Assembly: GCF_007097385.1 (NCBI RefSeq) | Contig: NZ_VJZS01000007.1 | Span: forward strand, 160,892 to 224,891 | Origin: Flavobacterium sp. ZT3R18 | Lineage (GTDB): Bacteria > Bacteroidota > Bacteroidia > Flavobacteriales > Flavobacteriaceae | Reading direction: 5' to 3' | DNA: 64,000 nt | Part shown: piece after piece, positions 35,392 to 44,384 of the stretch | How positions within the stretch are numbered: the stretch's first letter is position 1 | Layout of the letters: each line of letters begins with the position of its first letter | Translations under genes and position numbers: made by a program | Notes under the pieces: model-generated | Database searches by the model: none | What the model saw: only the letters and a program-made list of their open reading frames with translations | Told to the model about the DNA's origin: nothing

Positions 35392-36384
35392 ATGATAGAA
35401 ACTGAAATAACGATATTGATAAATCGAAAATCTGACGCAGACCTAATTAAACAAAAAATTATTGATAGCAAGATTCAGTTTCCAATTTATATCCTTGAAT
35501 ATGAAAATCACTACCGACTAAACTTTATAAGTGATTACGAAGAATGGGAATTAGATTCAAAAATACTTGATTGTTTTTCTGAATACGAATTCACCTCAGA
35601 ACTTGAAAGAGGCAAAAAAGAAATAAGACTACAATTATCGAGGTATCAATCTGAATTTTCTACAGATGGTTGGGGAAGGCCAATCGAAAATCCTTTAAAT
35701 GAAACAAAATATCTCATAAAAAAGTCTAATAACAAACCTGAAAAATTTAATCCTCAAATAAAGGTTTTGTTTGAAGGCAATGAACAGCATTATTTTGTTA
35801 ATATAGTTGATGGAATAAACAAAACATCTGAAGAAAAAGGATTCTTACTTCTAAATGAGTTTAAAAATGAGAATTATGAAGCAGATATTTTAAATGACAA
35901 ACTTTATAAAACTCCTTTTGAAGCATTTCAATTAGGATGTTACAAAATGCAAGATGTTGTAAATCAGGATTTTAAAGATTATATTGAATGCAAAAAGAAA
36001 GAATTGAGAGAACTCCAAAAAATTCCTCGAAAAATTGTCAGAGACTTTATTAACTCGTGCAATAAATCTGAAAATGAGGGAATTTTTAAAAATATTGACA
36101 AAGATATAATTTTTGAAAGGAGAATTAATTGGCAAACAAAATTAAGAATTGAAGGAATTCAAGAATTCAAAGAATATATTAAATCCCCAAATCAAGAACT
36201 ATGTGCTAGAAATCTTAAAATTAGATCCTCTTGGAATATTAATTTACCAAATATTACCATTGGAGTAAAATTTTCTCCAAATACAACTAATAATGAAAAG
36301 GAAATTGGAAATATACAGGAATATAGACAAATTAACTTTTTACTTAAGGACAATAAAATTAATAGGATAACAAAAGAAAACTAA
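35392..36384 (+). CDS. Uncharacterised cassette-borne protein
   Basis: This protein is about 330 residues with the start at 35392 (MIETEITILIN). An earlier in-frame ATG at 35359 overlaps the recombination site and is less likely. It is charged and soluble, mixed alpha/beta, with no motif I recognise and no signal peptide. It is the second gene of a two-cassette array; its right boundary is GGTACATAAC (36389-36398). Origin by cassette insertion is inferred from the ends. Confidence 0.6.
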   Translation: MIETEITILINRKSDADLIKQKIIDSKIQFPIYILEYENHYRLNFISDYEEWELDSKILDCFSEYEFTSELERGKKEIRLQLSRYQSEFSTDGWGRPIENPLNETKYLIKKSNNKPEKFNPQIKVLFEGNEQHYFVNIVDGINKTSEEKGFLLLNEFKNENYEADILNDKLYKTPFEAFQLGCYKMQDVVNQDFKDYIECKKKELRELQKIPRKIVRDFINSCNKSENEGIFKNIDKDIIFERRINWQTKLRIEGIQEFKEYIKSPNQELCARNLKIRSSWNINLPNITIGVKFSPNTTNNEKEIGNIQEYRQINFLLKDNKINRITKEN

Positions 36385-36388
36385 ATGC

Positions 36389-36515
36389 GGTACATAACAG
36401 CTAAGGTTTGGCGAGATTGGGATTTTAATGGAATTACGTAATCAAGAACCTTTCCGTTTGGTAGAAAACACTCTGCTCCTATTTCCTCAACCTCGTCAAG
36501 TGTCAGGACATTAAC
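36389..36515 (+). repeat. attC-like recombination site D
   Basis: It begins GGTACATAAC, complementary in nine of ten bases to GTTATGTGCC at 35361. It shares a TTTTAATGGAATTACG block with site A (TTTAGTGGAATTAC) but has a weaker internal stem. It ends near GGACATTAAC. Confidence 0.5.
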
Positions 36516-36642
36516 TATCTAAAAACCTATATCAAGAATTTTAATCTAGAGTTAATTCCCTGAAAAGACCTTAAGTAATTCGAACCTCTTACTGTCAGTA
36601 AATACAAGCGTTTTAATTTTTTATGTAAAAAAGACCATATTT

Positions 36643-36745
36643 TTCGAACCAAAAAACCTCCAAAATCAAATGACTTTGGAGGTTTTTAATTTTTGGTGGT
36701 CCATACGGAACTGTTTACGAACCATTTTATGCAGGATTTGAAGAA
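36643..36745. repeat. Hairpin-plus-tail repeat, copy 3
   Basis: TTCGAACC, the stem AACCTCCAAA (36655-36664)/TTTGGAGGTT (36675-36684), and the tail GGTGGTCCATACGGAACTGT repeat copy 2. The ABC-3C operon begins about 230 bases later. Confidence 0.8.
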
Positions 36746-36871
36746 GTTGGCATTGAAAATGTAGTTTGCAATCATGTGTATAAAGGAGGCATTCTGATTT
36801 GATATCCCAAATTTGTTGAGAGTATAGTCAAATCATGGAGATTTATTAAAACATTGAGGAAAACCGTAAAT

Positions 36872-36958
36872 ATGATTTTAAATTATTTATTAGTATTGCT
36901 TTTTTTATCATTATTAATAAATTGTAAATCACAGTATTTAATGGTAAGTTTGAATTAA
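36872..36958 (+). pseudogene. Truncated lipoprotein start, 28 codons
   Basis: MILNYLLVLLFLSLLINCKS is a lipoprotein signal with lipobox LINC. The frame stops eight residues later, 12 bases before the ABC-3C operon. It is probably the cut end of a longer lipoprotein gene, or a very small lipoprotein. Confidence 0.4.
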
Positions 36959-36970
36959 TAAAAAATCCAT

Positions 36971-38182
36971 ATGGACAATTCAAGATTTAAAATTACATCA
37001 GCTTCAGATACGTCGATTGGTTTTGATTATCAATTTTATTTTTACTTTTATTTATTATTAGATTTAAGACATTCCGAAAAAATAGGAATTGAAATAAAAG
37101 ACGATATACATATTGATTTAGCGAATGGAAAACTAATATTAATTCAGACTAAACACACAATTCAAAAGAGTTCCAGTAGTAATCAAATTAATTTAACTGA
37201 AAGAGATAATGATCTTTGGAAAACTATAGGAAACTGGATTAAGGTCATAAAGGAAGAAGCCGATCAAGAGAAATTTATTGAGAACACTACTTTTCAATTA
37301 ATTAGTAATAAATCGATATTCAAAAATCACTTTATAGTACAAGTAATTAAATTAAATAATAATGAAATATCTGTAAGCGATTTTAAAACTTATTTAGATA
37401 ATTTACACTCTACAACTATTGATGAAACTATCAAAGGTTATATTTTAAGTTTAAAAAAGATAAAAAATGCCATTCTAAAAAGCTTTATATCCAACTTAAA
37501 ATTTGATTTGAATGAAGATGATTTAATCATAAGGATAAAACAAAGATTATTAGAAAAAATTCATATTGCGGAAAAAGTTGATGATGTTTATAATAACTTA
37601 TTTTCAGAATTAAAATCCAAAGAGTATTTGGATATAAAAGCTGGCAAAAAAACTTCAATTAGTTTTGAAGAATTTAATAAATCTTTTAAAAGTTGTTTTA
37701 AAGTTGGGTTGAGTACAAATTTGCCTATTAGAAATTTAAAATTTATTATGCCGACCAAATATGAAAATCAACTGTTTATACTTCAATTATTAGACATTGG
37801 GGATATTAATGTCAGTGACAAAGATGAAATGATAGAGTACACCACTCAGATGTTACAATTGCATAATAATCTAAAAAAATGGGAAGAGGATGGGGATTTA
37901 ATGTCTTATGAACTAGATAAGTTTAACAGTGAAACCCTGGCAATCTGGAAAAATTCCTTTCGAAGTAAATTCAGAGTAATTAAAGATCAAATTGAAAAAG
38001 GCTCAGATGCAGATGATACTGAAATTAAGTACAAAGCATTGGAATGCTTAGACGAAATGAGAAAAGCAATTCTTAAAATTGATGAAACTTATTTGACAAC
38101 TGAATTGAGTAATGGTCATTTTTATCTTTTAACTGAACAAAATAATATAGGATGGCATTATGAGTGGAAAAGTAGGTACTAG
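36971..38182 (+). CDS. ABC-3C system effector with Cap4-like nuclease domain
   Basis: This 403-residue protein begins with a region typical of dsDNA-endonuclease-like effectors: GFDYQFYFYFYLLLDL, IGIEIKDDIHID, then LILIQTKH (residues about 17-63), with the D and QxK residues of a PD-(D/E)xK-like fold, followed by WKTIGNWIK. The rest is helical. With the next two genes it forms an ABC-three-component system, a predicted anti-invader defence described from comparative genomics. Its stop overlaps the next reading frame, so the three genes are translationally coupled. Confidence 0.75.
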   Translation: MDNSRFKITSASDTSIGFDYQFYFYFYLLLDLRHSEKIGIEIKDDIHIDLANGKLILIQTKHTIQKSSSSNQINLTERDNDLWKTIGNWIKVIKEEADQEKFIENTTFQLISNKSIFKNHFIVQVIKLNNNEISVSDFKTYLDNLHSTTIDETIKGYILSLKKIKNAILKSFISNLKFDLNEDDLIIRIKQRLLEKIHIAEKVDDVYNNLFSELKSKEYLDIKAGKKTSISFEEFNKSFKSCFKVGLSTNLPIRNLKFIMPTKYENQLFILQLLDIGDINVSDKDEMIEYTTQMLQLHNNLKKWEEDGDLMSYELDKFNSETLAIWKNSFRSKFRVIKDQIEKGSDADDTEIKYKALECLDEMRKAILKIDETYLTTELSNGHFYLLTEQNNIGWHYEWKSRY

Positions 38183-38645
38183 AAAAATGAATGAATCGAA
38201 TTTTATTTTCAATAACGAAGCAATTTCAACTGTTTGTATTGGCTATTTTTTAAGTAATTTAAAAGTAGTCTCTATTCCAAAAATTTTATTGGTTTTGCCT
38301 TTTATTTTACATGAACAGACAGTTAAAAAGTTGAGAAATAACTCATTAAAACGAAGCTTGGAGGAATTTATTTTAAAAAATCCAGAAGTCGTTTCAAATT
38401 TTAATGCAAGATTTGTTGACTTCTTACCTTTGTCTGTCAATTCGTTAACAATATTAAAGGAGTTAAATATTATTAGATTAGATAGAAATTTTGCTTATTT
38501 GAATGGAAGTAATTTTCATCCAGATTACGATAGAAACATTGGAGATCGGATGAAAAACATTTTCAAAGCGATAGATGTATTAAGTGAATTAATGATAGAA
38601 TCTGATGTGAACTCATTTTATTTAAATTTAAAAATTGAATTATGA
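38160..38645 (+). CDS. ABC-3C middle component
   Basis: This is a helical protein of about 150-161 residues. ATG codons at 38160 and 38187 are both possible; the second gives MNESNFIFNNEAIST. NEAISTVCIGYFLSNLK, PKILLVLPFILHEQT and the central FLPLSVNSL stretch fit the small middle components of ABC-3C systems. These are thought to bridge effector and ATPase. It overlaps both neighbours by a few bases. Confidence 0.7.
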   Translation: MSGKVGTRKMNESNFIFNNEAISTVCIGYFLSNLKVVSIPKILLVLPFILHEQTVKKLRNNSLKRSLEEFILKNPEVVSNFNARFVDFLPLSVNSLTILKELNIIRLDRNFAYLNGSNFHPDYDRNIGDRMKNIFKAIDVLSELMIESDVNSFYLNLKIEL

Positions 38646-40516
38646 AATTTAGAATAAATCAAATAAAATTATGGTTCAAAAATAATTCTGAATCCCGGGT
38701 CTTAAATTTTGAAAATAATAAAGTAAATGTAATTACTGGTGGCAGTGGAACAGGTAAATCAAGTATATTATCAATTATAGATTATTGTTTATTATCTACC
38801 AATGCTCGTATTCCTGAAACAGCCATCAACGAGAATATCTTATGGTATGGAATAAATTTCAATATTAATGATAAAAATTTCTCGATAATTCGAAAGCAGC
38901 CAAAAAACAATATTGGCTCAAAAGAAATATATTTTTCAGGAACGGGTAATATGCCAGATTTTCCAATTCAAAACAATGACATAACTCAAGTGAAAACAGT
39001 TATTGAAAAAGAATTTGGTATTGATGAAAAATTTAGAATGCCATATGGGGGGAAACATATTGCAGCTGGAAGTAAAATCTCTTATAGATATTTTTTACTT
39101 TTTAATACTCTATCTGAGGATACAATATCTCATACCAATACATTTTTCGATTATGATCTATATGATCGTGATAAATATGTTGAAGCACTAGAACGTATAT
39201 TCTATTTAGCAATTGGAGTTGATGATGTTGGAAACGTATTGGCGAGGGAGAAATTAGAAAACCTAGAAAAAGAATTAATTAGGATTGAAAAACGAAAAAA
39301 AGCTGTAGATAAAGAAGAGCTTTTATTTGGAAAAAACATTCAAGATTTAATAATCAAAGCTCAAGAATATGATTTGATTGAAAGAAAACTTTTCACGAGC
39401 GATGAAGGCCAGCAGAGACTAAAATCGTTAATAAATAATTTTGAAGCTCCAGTGGTTTATTCAAACAATATTCAACAGGTGGATGAACTTAATAAACAAA
39501 AGAGAAGTCTTTGGAGAAAAATCAGAAACCTTGAAAGATTTAATAATGAATATCAGCAATATAAGATAAATCTAAAAAAAGATTATGAAAGTCTAAAGCC
39601 AATAAATTACCTGACTGAAAATTTTGGGGATTTAATACCAACGTTAGAATTAAAAACTTTTCTACAATCTCTTACAGATTCATTACAGCAAATAAAAATT
39701 GAGATATCTAAAAAAGTCTCTTTAGCTTCAAATGTAAAATCAGAAATAGATGGATTAAAAAAACAAATAGACTTTATAGATCAGGAATTAGGAAGATATC
39801 CAACTACGGACAATGATTTTGCTAATGGAATTCAGAAATATATATTTATTGGAGAAATAAAAGCTCAACTAAAGTTTTATGAAGATAAATGGAATACTGA
39901 TGAGGATATTTACTTTACTTCAGAAATAGAAGAAGATATCTCTCTACTACGAGAAACGATACAAGATAATAATGATAAAAGAAGAATTATGCTTTCCGAT
40001 TTAGAAGCTGTAATTCAGTCCTATTATAATTCATCTAAATCAATGGGTGTCTATGGAGATTTTAAAGTTTATTTTGACTTAAAAGGAAAAACTTTAAAAG
40101 TAAGAAAGCCTAATGAACAAGTAAGTTTTACAATAGGCAGTAAATCTAATTATATGTTTTTACACCTATTTTTATTTTTAGGATTACATGAACACTTTAT
40201 ATCGCAAAAAATAGGATTTGTACCTCAATTTTTATTTTTAGATCAACCAAGTCAACCATATTATGAAGGAAATGCAGATAAAGACAAAAAAGATTTGGAA
40301 GATGATGATGATAAAATTAAATTGCAAGATGCATTTAAATTATTAAATGACTTTATAGAAAGAGTAAATAATGAATTAGACCAAGATTTTCAGATTATAT
40401 TATTAGAGCATGCACCTAAAGATTATTGGGAGGAATTGAATTTACAAAACTTTCATCTAGTAGAAGAATTCAGAGAAGGAAATGCCCTTATTCCCAAAGA
40501 CGCTATTAACAACTAA
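38642..40516 (+). CDS. ABC-3C ATPase, DUF3732 family
   Basis: This 624-residue SMC/RecN-like ATPase has Walker A GGSGTGKS (33-40), a central coiled-coil region (about 205-475), and the C-terminal FLFLDQPSQPYY block (D534), the DUF3732 signature, where the usual Glu after the Walker B Asp is Gln. It is the sensor/ATPase part of the ABC-3C system. Its ATG overlaps the stop of the middle component (ATGA-type coupling). It is the third gene of the defence operon. Confidence 0.85.
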   Translation: MKFRINQIKLWFKNNSESRVLNFENNKVNVITGGSGTGKSSILSIIDYCLLSTNARIPETAINENILWYGINFNINDKNFSIIRKQPKNNIGSKEIYFSGTGNMPDFPIQNNDITQVKTVIEKEFGIDEKFRMPYGGKHIAAGSKISYRYFLLFNTLSEDTISHTNTFFDYDLYDRDKYVEALERIFYLAIGVDDVGNVLAREKLENLEKELIRIEKRKKAVDKEELLFGKNIQDLIIKAQEYDLIERKLFTSDEGQQRLKSLINNFEAPVVYSNNIQQVDELNKQKRSLWRKIRNLERFNNEYQQYKINLKKDYESLKPINYLTENFGDLIPTLELKTFLQSLTDSLQQIKIEISKKVSLASNVKSEIDGLKKQIDFIDQELGRYPTTDNDFANGIQKYIFIGEIKAQLKFYEDKWNTDEDIYFTSEIEEDISLLRETIQDNNDKRRIMLSDLEAVIQSYYNSSKSMGVYGDFKVYFDLKGKTLKVRKPNEQVSFTIGSKSNYMFLHLFLFLGLHEHFISQKIGFVPQFLFLDQPSQPYYEGNADKDKKDLEDDDDKIKLQDAFKLLNDFIERVNNELDQDFQIILLEHAPKDYWEELNLQNFHLVEEFREGNALIPKDAINN

Positions 40517-40559
40517 AAAATAGCGTGTATTGTCTTAAGTATTCTAAAACCATATCTGT

Positions 40560-41468
40560 GTGAGTAAAATTATAAAAATACCTGAAAACGTACTAAAATT
40601 AATTGAGATTAGTAATCGGCATAAAAATCTAATTCCTGAAAATCTCCAAAAAATGATTGAGGTTCAAAAAAAACTTACAGAATCTCATTTAAACGGAATT
40701 AGAATGCAAGACTTATTAATGCCGAAAATTGTATTCCAAAAAATTAATTTTTCAAATACGAATTTGTTTCCCAATTCTGAATTCTTAGAATCGATTCGAA
40801 AGATTGGAAATATAGCTCAAAGGATAAACAATAATCCTGAAGTACAGTTTGCTTTTATAACAGACCTGGAAATATTAAACCTTCAATCAACAGAAGAATT
40901 AAAAGAATCTTTGACAGTCGATTTAAGGGATATAGATATAAGCGCAAAAGAAACAATATTAAATGAAAACCTAATTCCTTATTTGGAAAGACTAGGTATA
41001 GAATCACTTTGGTTGGGTGCAAATTACGTTTTAGACTCAAATTCAAATCCTGATAAATTAAGGCACTGTCTAATTTCTTTGAGAACAATTTTAGAGTATA
41101 TAATTGACCAAAAATTAGCTCCGCTCACTGAATTGGCAAAGTCTGAAATGTTTGAAAAACGATTTCAAAAATACAATACAGGGAAAGGCAAAATAGAAGA
41201 TGTGAAAATAAGTCGAACTGCAAAAATAGAATATTTCACTTCGAAAGTCGAGTTAAAAATATTGGAAGACTTTACAAAAAATGAGATTGATTACATCTGT
41301 AATTGTTATTCTATTTTATGTAATGTGCATAGTCCAAATATAGGAATTACGGAAAACCAAGTTAGGAGTTTAAAAGTTAAAACTGGTATAACTATATGGC
41401 TACTGGCTTATGTAAACGAAATAATTGAAAGAAATAAAACACATAAGCTTGACAAAGGAGAAATTTAA
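40560..41468 (+). CDS. Uncharacterised protein in the defence island, possibly HEPN-like
   Basis: This 302-residue helical protein with a GTG start lies 43 bases after the ABC-3C ATPase. The C-terminal half contains SLWLGANYVLDSNSNPDKLR and HCLISLRTILEYII. I associate these with HEPN-like or pPIWI-associated nuclease regions, but the match is from memory and weak. It has no membrane segment. It may be an extra member of the defence operon or a separate system. Confidence 0.55.
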   Translation: MSKIIKIPENVLKLIEISNRHKNLIPENLQKMIEVQKKLTESHLNGIRMQDLLMPKIVFQKINFSNTNLFPNSEFLESIRKIGNIAQRINNNPEVQFAFITDLEILNLQSTEELKESLTVDLRDIDISAKETILNENLIPYLERLGIESLWLGANYVLDSNSNPDKLRHCLISLRTILEYIIDQKLAPLTELAKSEMFEKRFQKYNTGKGKIEDVKISRTAKIEYFTSKVELKILEDFTKNEIDYICNCYSILCNVHSPNIGITENQVRSLKVKTGITIWLLAYVNEIIERNKTHKLDKGEI

Positions 41469-41581
41469 AACGACATGGAGTTTTTTATTCAGGGAAGAAG
41501 AGGATTATCATAACATGGAATAGTTTCTAGTACTGTTTAATTAGATTCAATGTCTTTAATTTATAATTAATATTACTCAAG

Positions 41582-42355
41582 ATGGATGATAATACAAGGA
41601 GAATTTATGAAAAATACGGTATAAATCCCAAAGAAAGAGAAAAAGAAAACCAAGAGATTTTAAATAAGAGGATGAAGGAGCTTAGTGATTTAAATCGTGA
41701 TCGTTTAGTTAAAGAGTTTAATGAGGGTCTGGATAAGAATTATGACGATTTAAAAGAATATTTGTTTTTTTATAATGTTACAATATTTAAGGAATTAGAA
41801 TCAAATATTTTCCAGAATATTCAATGTCTAATTGTTAATGCATATTCTGCAAGTATTACACTAACAAATCTTATACTGGAAAGACTTTTAAAATTAACTT
41901 TGATACAAAATGAAATAGGTTTGGATCCCGTCAGAATTGAAGATTGGAATGAGACTTATAAAGAAACTCATCGATATTCTAAAATGATCTTGAATGAAAC
42001 AATTAAATTATGCCACGAGCGTAATCTAATTAATGATGAGCAAGAAGAATATTTAACAGATATGAGGAACCAGTTCAGAAATGGGTTTTCTCATTACGAC
42101 CCAACTAAAATTTTAATTGATCATAAAGAAACTGCTGAGGTACATTTTTCTAATGAAAACCCAGAAAAAGCCTATGATATCGAAGTAAATATGAAGCAAA
42201 TTCCAGTTTTACAATATTATTACGTTAAACAATTTGCTAGAGAAAATGCCCTACAATACTTTGATTATGTATTCCATTTAATTAGAAGTATAGAAAAGAA
42301 ACTGAAATATAAACATAACTATGAGGGAAGCAAAAAAACTAACGGTAATAATTAG
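41582..42355 (+). CDS. HEPN-domain protein with RX4H motif
   Basis: This 257-residue helical protein has the motif RNQFRNGFSHYDP (about residues 163-175), whose R-N-G-F-S-H fits the RX4-6H RNase signature of HEPN domains. The upstream helix pair (NAYSASITLTNLILERLLKLTL ... THRYSKMILNETIKLC) also suits this fold. HEPN RNases commonly act in toxin-antitoxin and abortive-infection systems. No clear antitoxin gene is adjacent. It converges on the mobilization genes. Confidence 0.65.
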   Translation: MDDNTRRIYEKYGINPKEREKENQEILNKRMKELSDLNRDRLVKEFNEGLDKNYDDLKEYLFFYNVTIFKELESNIFQNIQCLIVNAYSASITLTNLILERLLKLTLIQNEIGLDPVRIEDWNETYKETHRYSKMILNETIKLCHERNLINDEQEEYLTDMRNQFRNGFSHYDPTKILIDHKETAEVHFSNENPEKAYDIEVNMKQIPVLQYYYVKQFARENALQYFDYVFHLIRSIEKKLKYKHNYEGSKKTNGNN

Positions 42356-42443
42356 GATTTTCTGCTTTCAATTTCTGGAATATCTTTGAGATAACCACCT
42401 TATTTCGGTTGTAAAAGCAATGAATGTTAGCTATTTTTTTTAA

Positions 42444-43778
42444 TCAATTAGATAACCCTTTTCTCTGTTTCTTCTTTCTTTTGTTTTTCAACTGATATGG
42501 TAAATAATCAGCTACTTGTTCAGACTGCATTAAATTATCAATAATCTTATCTAACTTTGGTAACATTGCAAAGTAGTGTTTCTCTTCCAACATGAGCACA
42601 TCCAATACTTTCACCAAATCTGGAATAGTAAGTAAATCTTTTTGCTGTTGAAGGTTTTCAATCAATGATTCTTTAGAAGGAAGATTTTCATAAATCTGAC
42701 TTCTTTTTTCTTCACCAGCAACCTTTAATCCGCAACGCTCCTGAATAGCTTTTGCACTATATTGTTTCCCCAAGCTACTGCCATTAAAAACGTTTTTTGT
42801 CGTACGGTCTATATAGGTTATGCCGTAAAGCAAACCTTCTGCGCTTTTTCTGAAAACGGTATGAATACCTTCTTTTTCCAATTGTCTTACCAGCTCGGTT
42901 ATTGGCATTGCTTTCTCTCTTAACAGTGCCACATCAATAGCAAGTTTCACTCTTGATTTATCGGACATACTTCTAACTTCATTGCTCTTAAATTTTTCTC
43001 CTAAGAATTTCAAAGTCGGTTTAGTATAAAAACTACTCGCTTTAATTGGAACACCTATTGGTTTGCCTTGTTCGTTCAAAATATGATAAACCAATCCCTT
43101 TGCTAAAAATATTTTTGAATTCTCACTACCTCGGTCAGCCATGACATTGTATTGATTCAATACTGCATTAAGTTCTGCAAGGCTGTCATACTTGTAATGG
43201 TTCAGAACTACATTTAGAACATTGAATATGGCTTTCTTTGATTCAATCCTTCCATACTGAACTCTGCCCATTGAAATAGGCTCTAAACTAAATTGCTCTT
43301 TCTTTTTTCGTCCTTCTGCTTTTACTAGTCCAAAGAATTCTTCAATCTCTTTTCTTGCGGGTTCTGATTTTCTTATACCTAAATTGTGTAGCTCAATTCG
43401 CTTTCCATCCCTCTCGATATTTATGGAGACCACGTGCAAATGTGGATGTCCTGCATCATGATGTTGATATACTAAATAAGGTTGTTCTCCGAAGCCTATT
43501 TTCTCCATATAGGCATCAGCAATAGCTATCAGTTTTTCTTTGGAATGATTTTCAGATGGGTCAAAATTTAAAGAAATATGCAGCGTATTACATTTTACAT
43601 TTTCGTTCAATTCAAGCCTTTTTAGGAAAAGGTTTAACTTCATCGTGTCACTCATTTTATCGACATCTACAGGATAGTTCCCTGCTGCGATACAGTCTGC
43701 TACACCAGCTTTTACTTTGTTCTCATTATAGTGAAAAACACTACGGATTGAATGGCTTGATTTTATGATTGCAACCAT
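42444..43778 (-). CDS. mobB: Relaxase of the MobB/MOBP type
   Basis: This 444-residue relaxase has the three-histidine metal site in HHDAGHPHLHVV (H111, H113, H115) and an N-terminal domain that starts MVAIIKSSHSI, as in Bacteroidota mobilizable elements. It would nick oriT and pilot the strand during conjugation helped by another element. The C-terminal half is helical. Its start overlaps the mobC stop by 16 bases. No integrase lies nearby in the window. Confidence 0.88.
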   Translation of the reverse strand: MVAIIKSSHSIRSVFHYNENKVKAGVADCIAAGNYPVDVDKMSDTMKLNLFLKRLELNENVKCNTLHISLNFDPSENHSKEKLIAIADAYMEKIGFGEQPYLVYQHHDAGHPHLHVVSINIERDGKRIELHNLGIRKSEPARKEIEEFFGLVKAEGRKKKEQFSLEPISMGRVQYGRIESKKAIFNVLNVVLNHYKYDSLAELNAVLNQYNVMADRGSENSKIFLAKGLVYHILNEQGKPIGVPIKASSFYTKPTLKFLGEKFKSNEVRSMSDKSRVKLAIDVALLREKAMPITELVRQLEKEGIHTVFRKSAEGLLYGITYIDRTTKNVFNGSSLGKQYSAKAIQERCGLKVAGEEKRSQIYENLPSKESLIENLQQQKDLLTIPDLVKVLDVLMLEEKHYFAMLPKLDKIIDNLMQSEQVADYLPYQLKNKRKKKQRKGLSN

Positions 43779-44158
43779 TTGTTCGTGATTTTAAAGATAT
43801 GTTTTTCAATCTCATCTATCTTATTTTTAAAGATTTTTTTCTCCAGTTCGTAGCGTATAATCCAATCCCTGAATTCAGGAATTTGTTGCAGAGTATGTAG
43901 TTTTTTAACTGCCTGATTCAGATTGTTTCCTATGGCGTTTAACTCTTTGCGAAGCACTATTGTTTCTTCCATAAAATCGTCCAATGACTGATTTCTGTAA
44001 GTCGTAGTAATGGGTTTGTCGAATAGATGCTTGCGAATATAGTCGCTTAGCTTACGGCAAGTGCTGGCTTTACACTTTTTCTCAATTTTTGCATATTCCT
44101 CGGGCGTCAGTCGCAGTCCGATTATGCGTGTCTTGTTTGAATTTTCTCTTTTCATCAT
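43763..44158 (-). CDS. mobC: Mobilization protein MobC (relaxosome, ribbon-helix-helix)
   Basis: This 131-residue protein has an N-terminal ribbon-helix-helix DNA-binding region (TRIIGLRLTPEEYAKIEKKCKAS, then LSDYIRKHLF) and the MobC signature LRKELNAIGNNLNQAVKKLH. It helps the relaxase open oriT. It overlaps the relaxase gene and follows the candidate oriT. Confidence 0.85.
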   Translation of the reverse strand: MMKRENSNKTRIIGLRLTPEEYAKIEKKCKASTCRKLSDYIRKHLFDKPITTTYRNQSLDDFMEETIVLRKELNAIGNNLNQAVKKLHTLQQIPEFRDWIIRYELEKKIFKNKIDEIEKHIFKITNKWLQS

Positions 44159-44199
44159 CTCTCATTTTCATTGTTTTCTAACTCTTTTTATCGTTTCAA

Positions 44200-44285
44200 T
44201 GTCACTGCCCACGAGTTCCGAGTGTGGGGCAGCAAGATCTGGTTGTTTAACAACCATACATCTTGCTGAGTGCAGGAACGTTGCA
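44200..44285. other. Candidate oriT
   Basis: Nested inverted repeats precede mobC: CAGCAAGAT (44230-44238) with ATCTTGCTG (44260-44268), and inside it TGGTTG (44240-44245) with CAACCA (44251-44256). A second imperfect stem TGCCCAC/GTGGGGCA lies just before. Such stems upstream of mobC are usual for oriT of Bacteroidota mobilizable elements. The nick site cannot be placed. Confidence 0.55.
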
Positions 44286-44384
44286 TTCTTTTAGCTTTTT
44301 TAATATCTTCAAGACTTTCAATCTTTCAGAGACTTCCAAAAAGTTTACAGTCTTTGAAAATCATAAATAAGTTGTGGGTGATTT

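Noticed and set aside
44161..44285. Coding sequence on the plus strand (44061-44294)
   Set aside because: It overlaps mobC in antisense and the candidate oriT stems; no coding signal.
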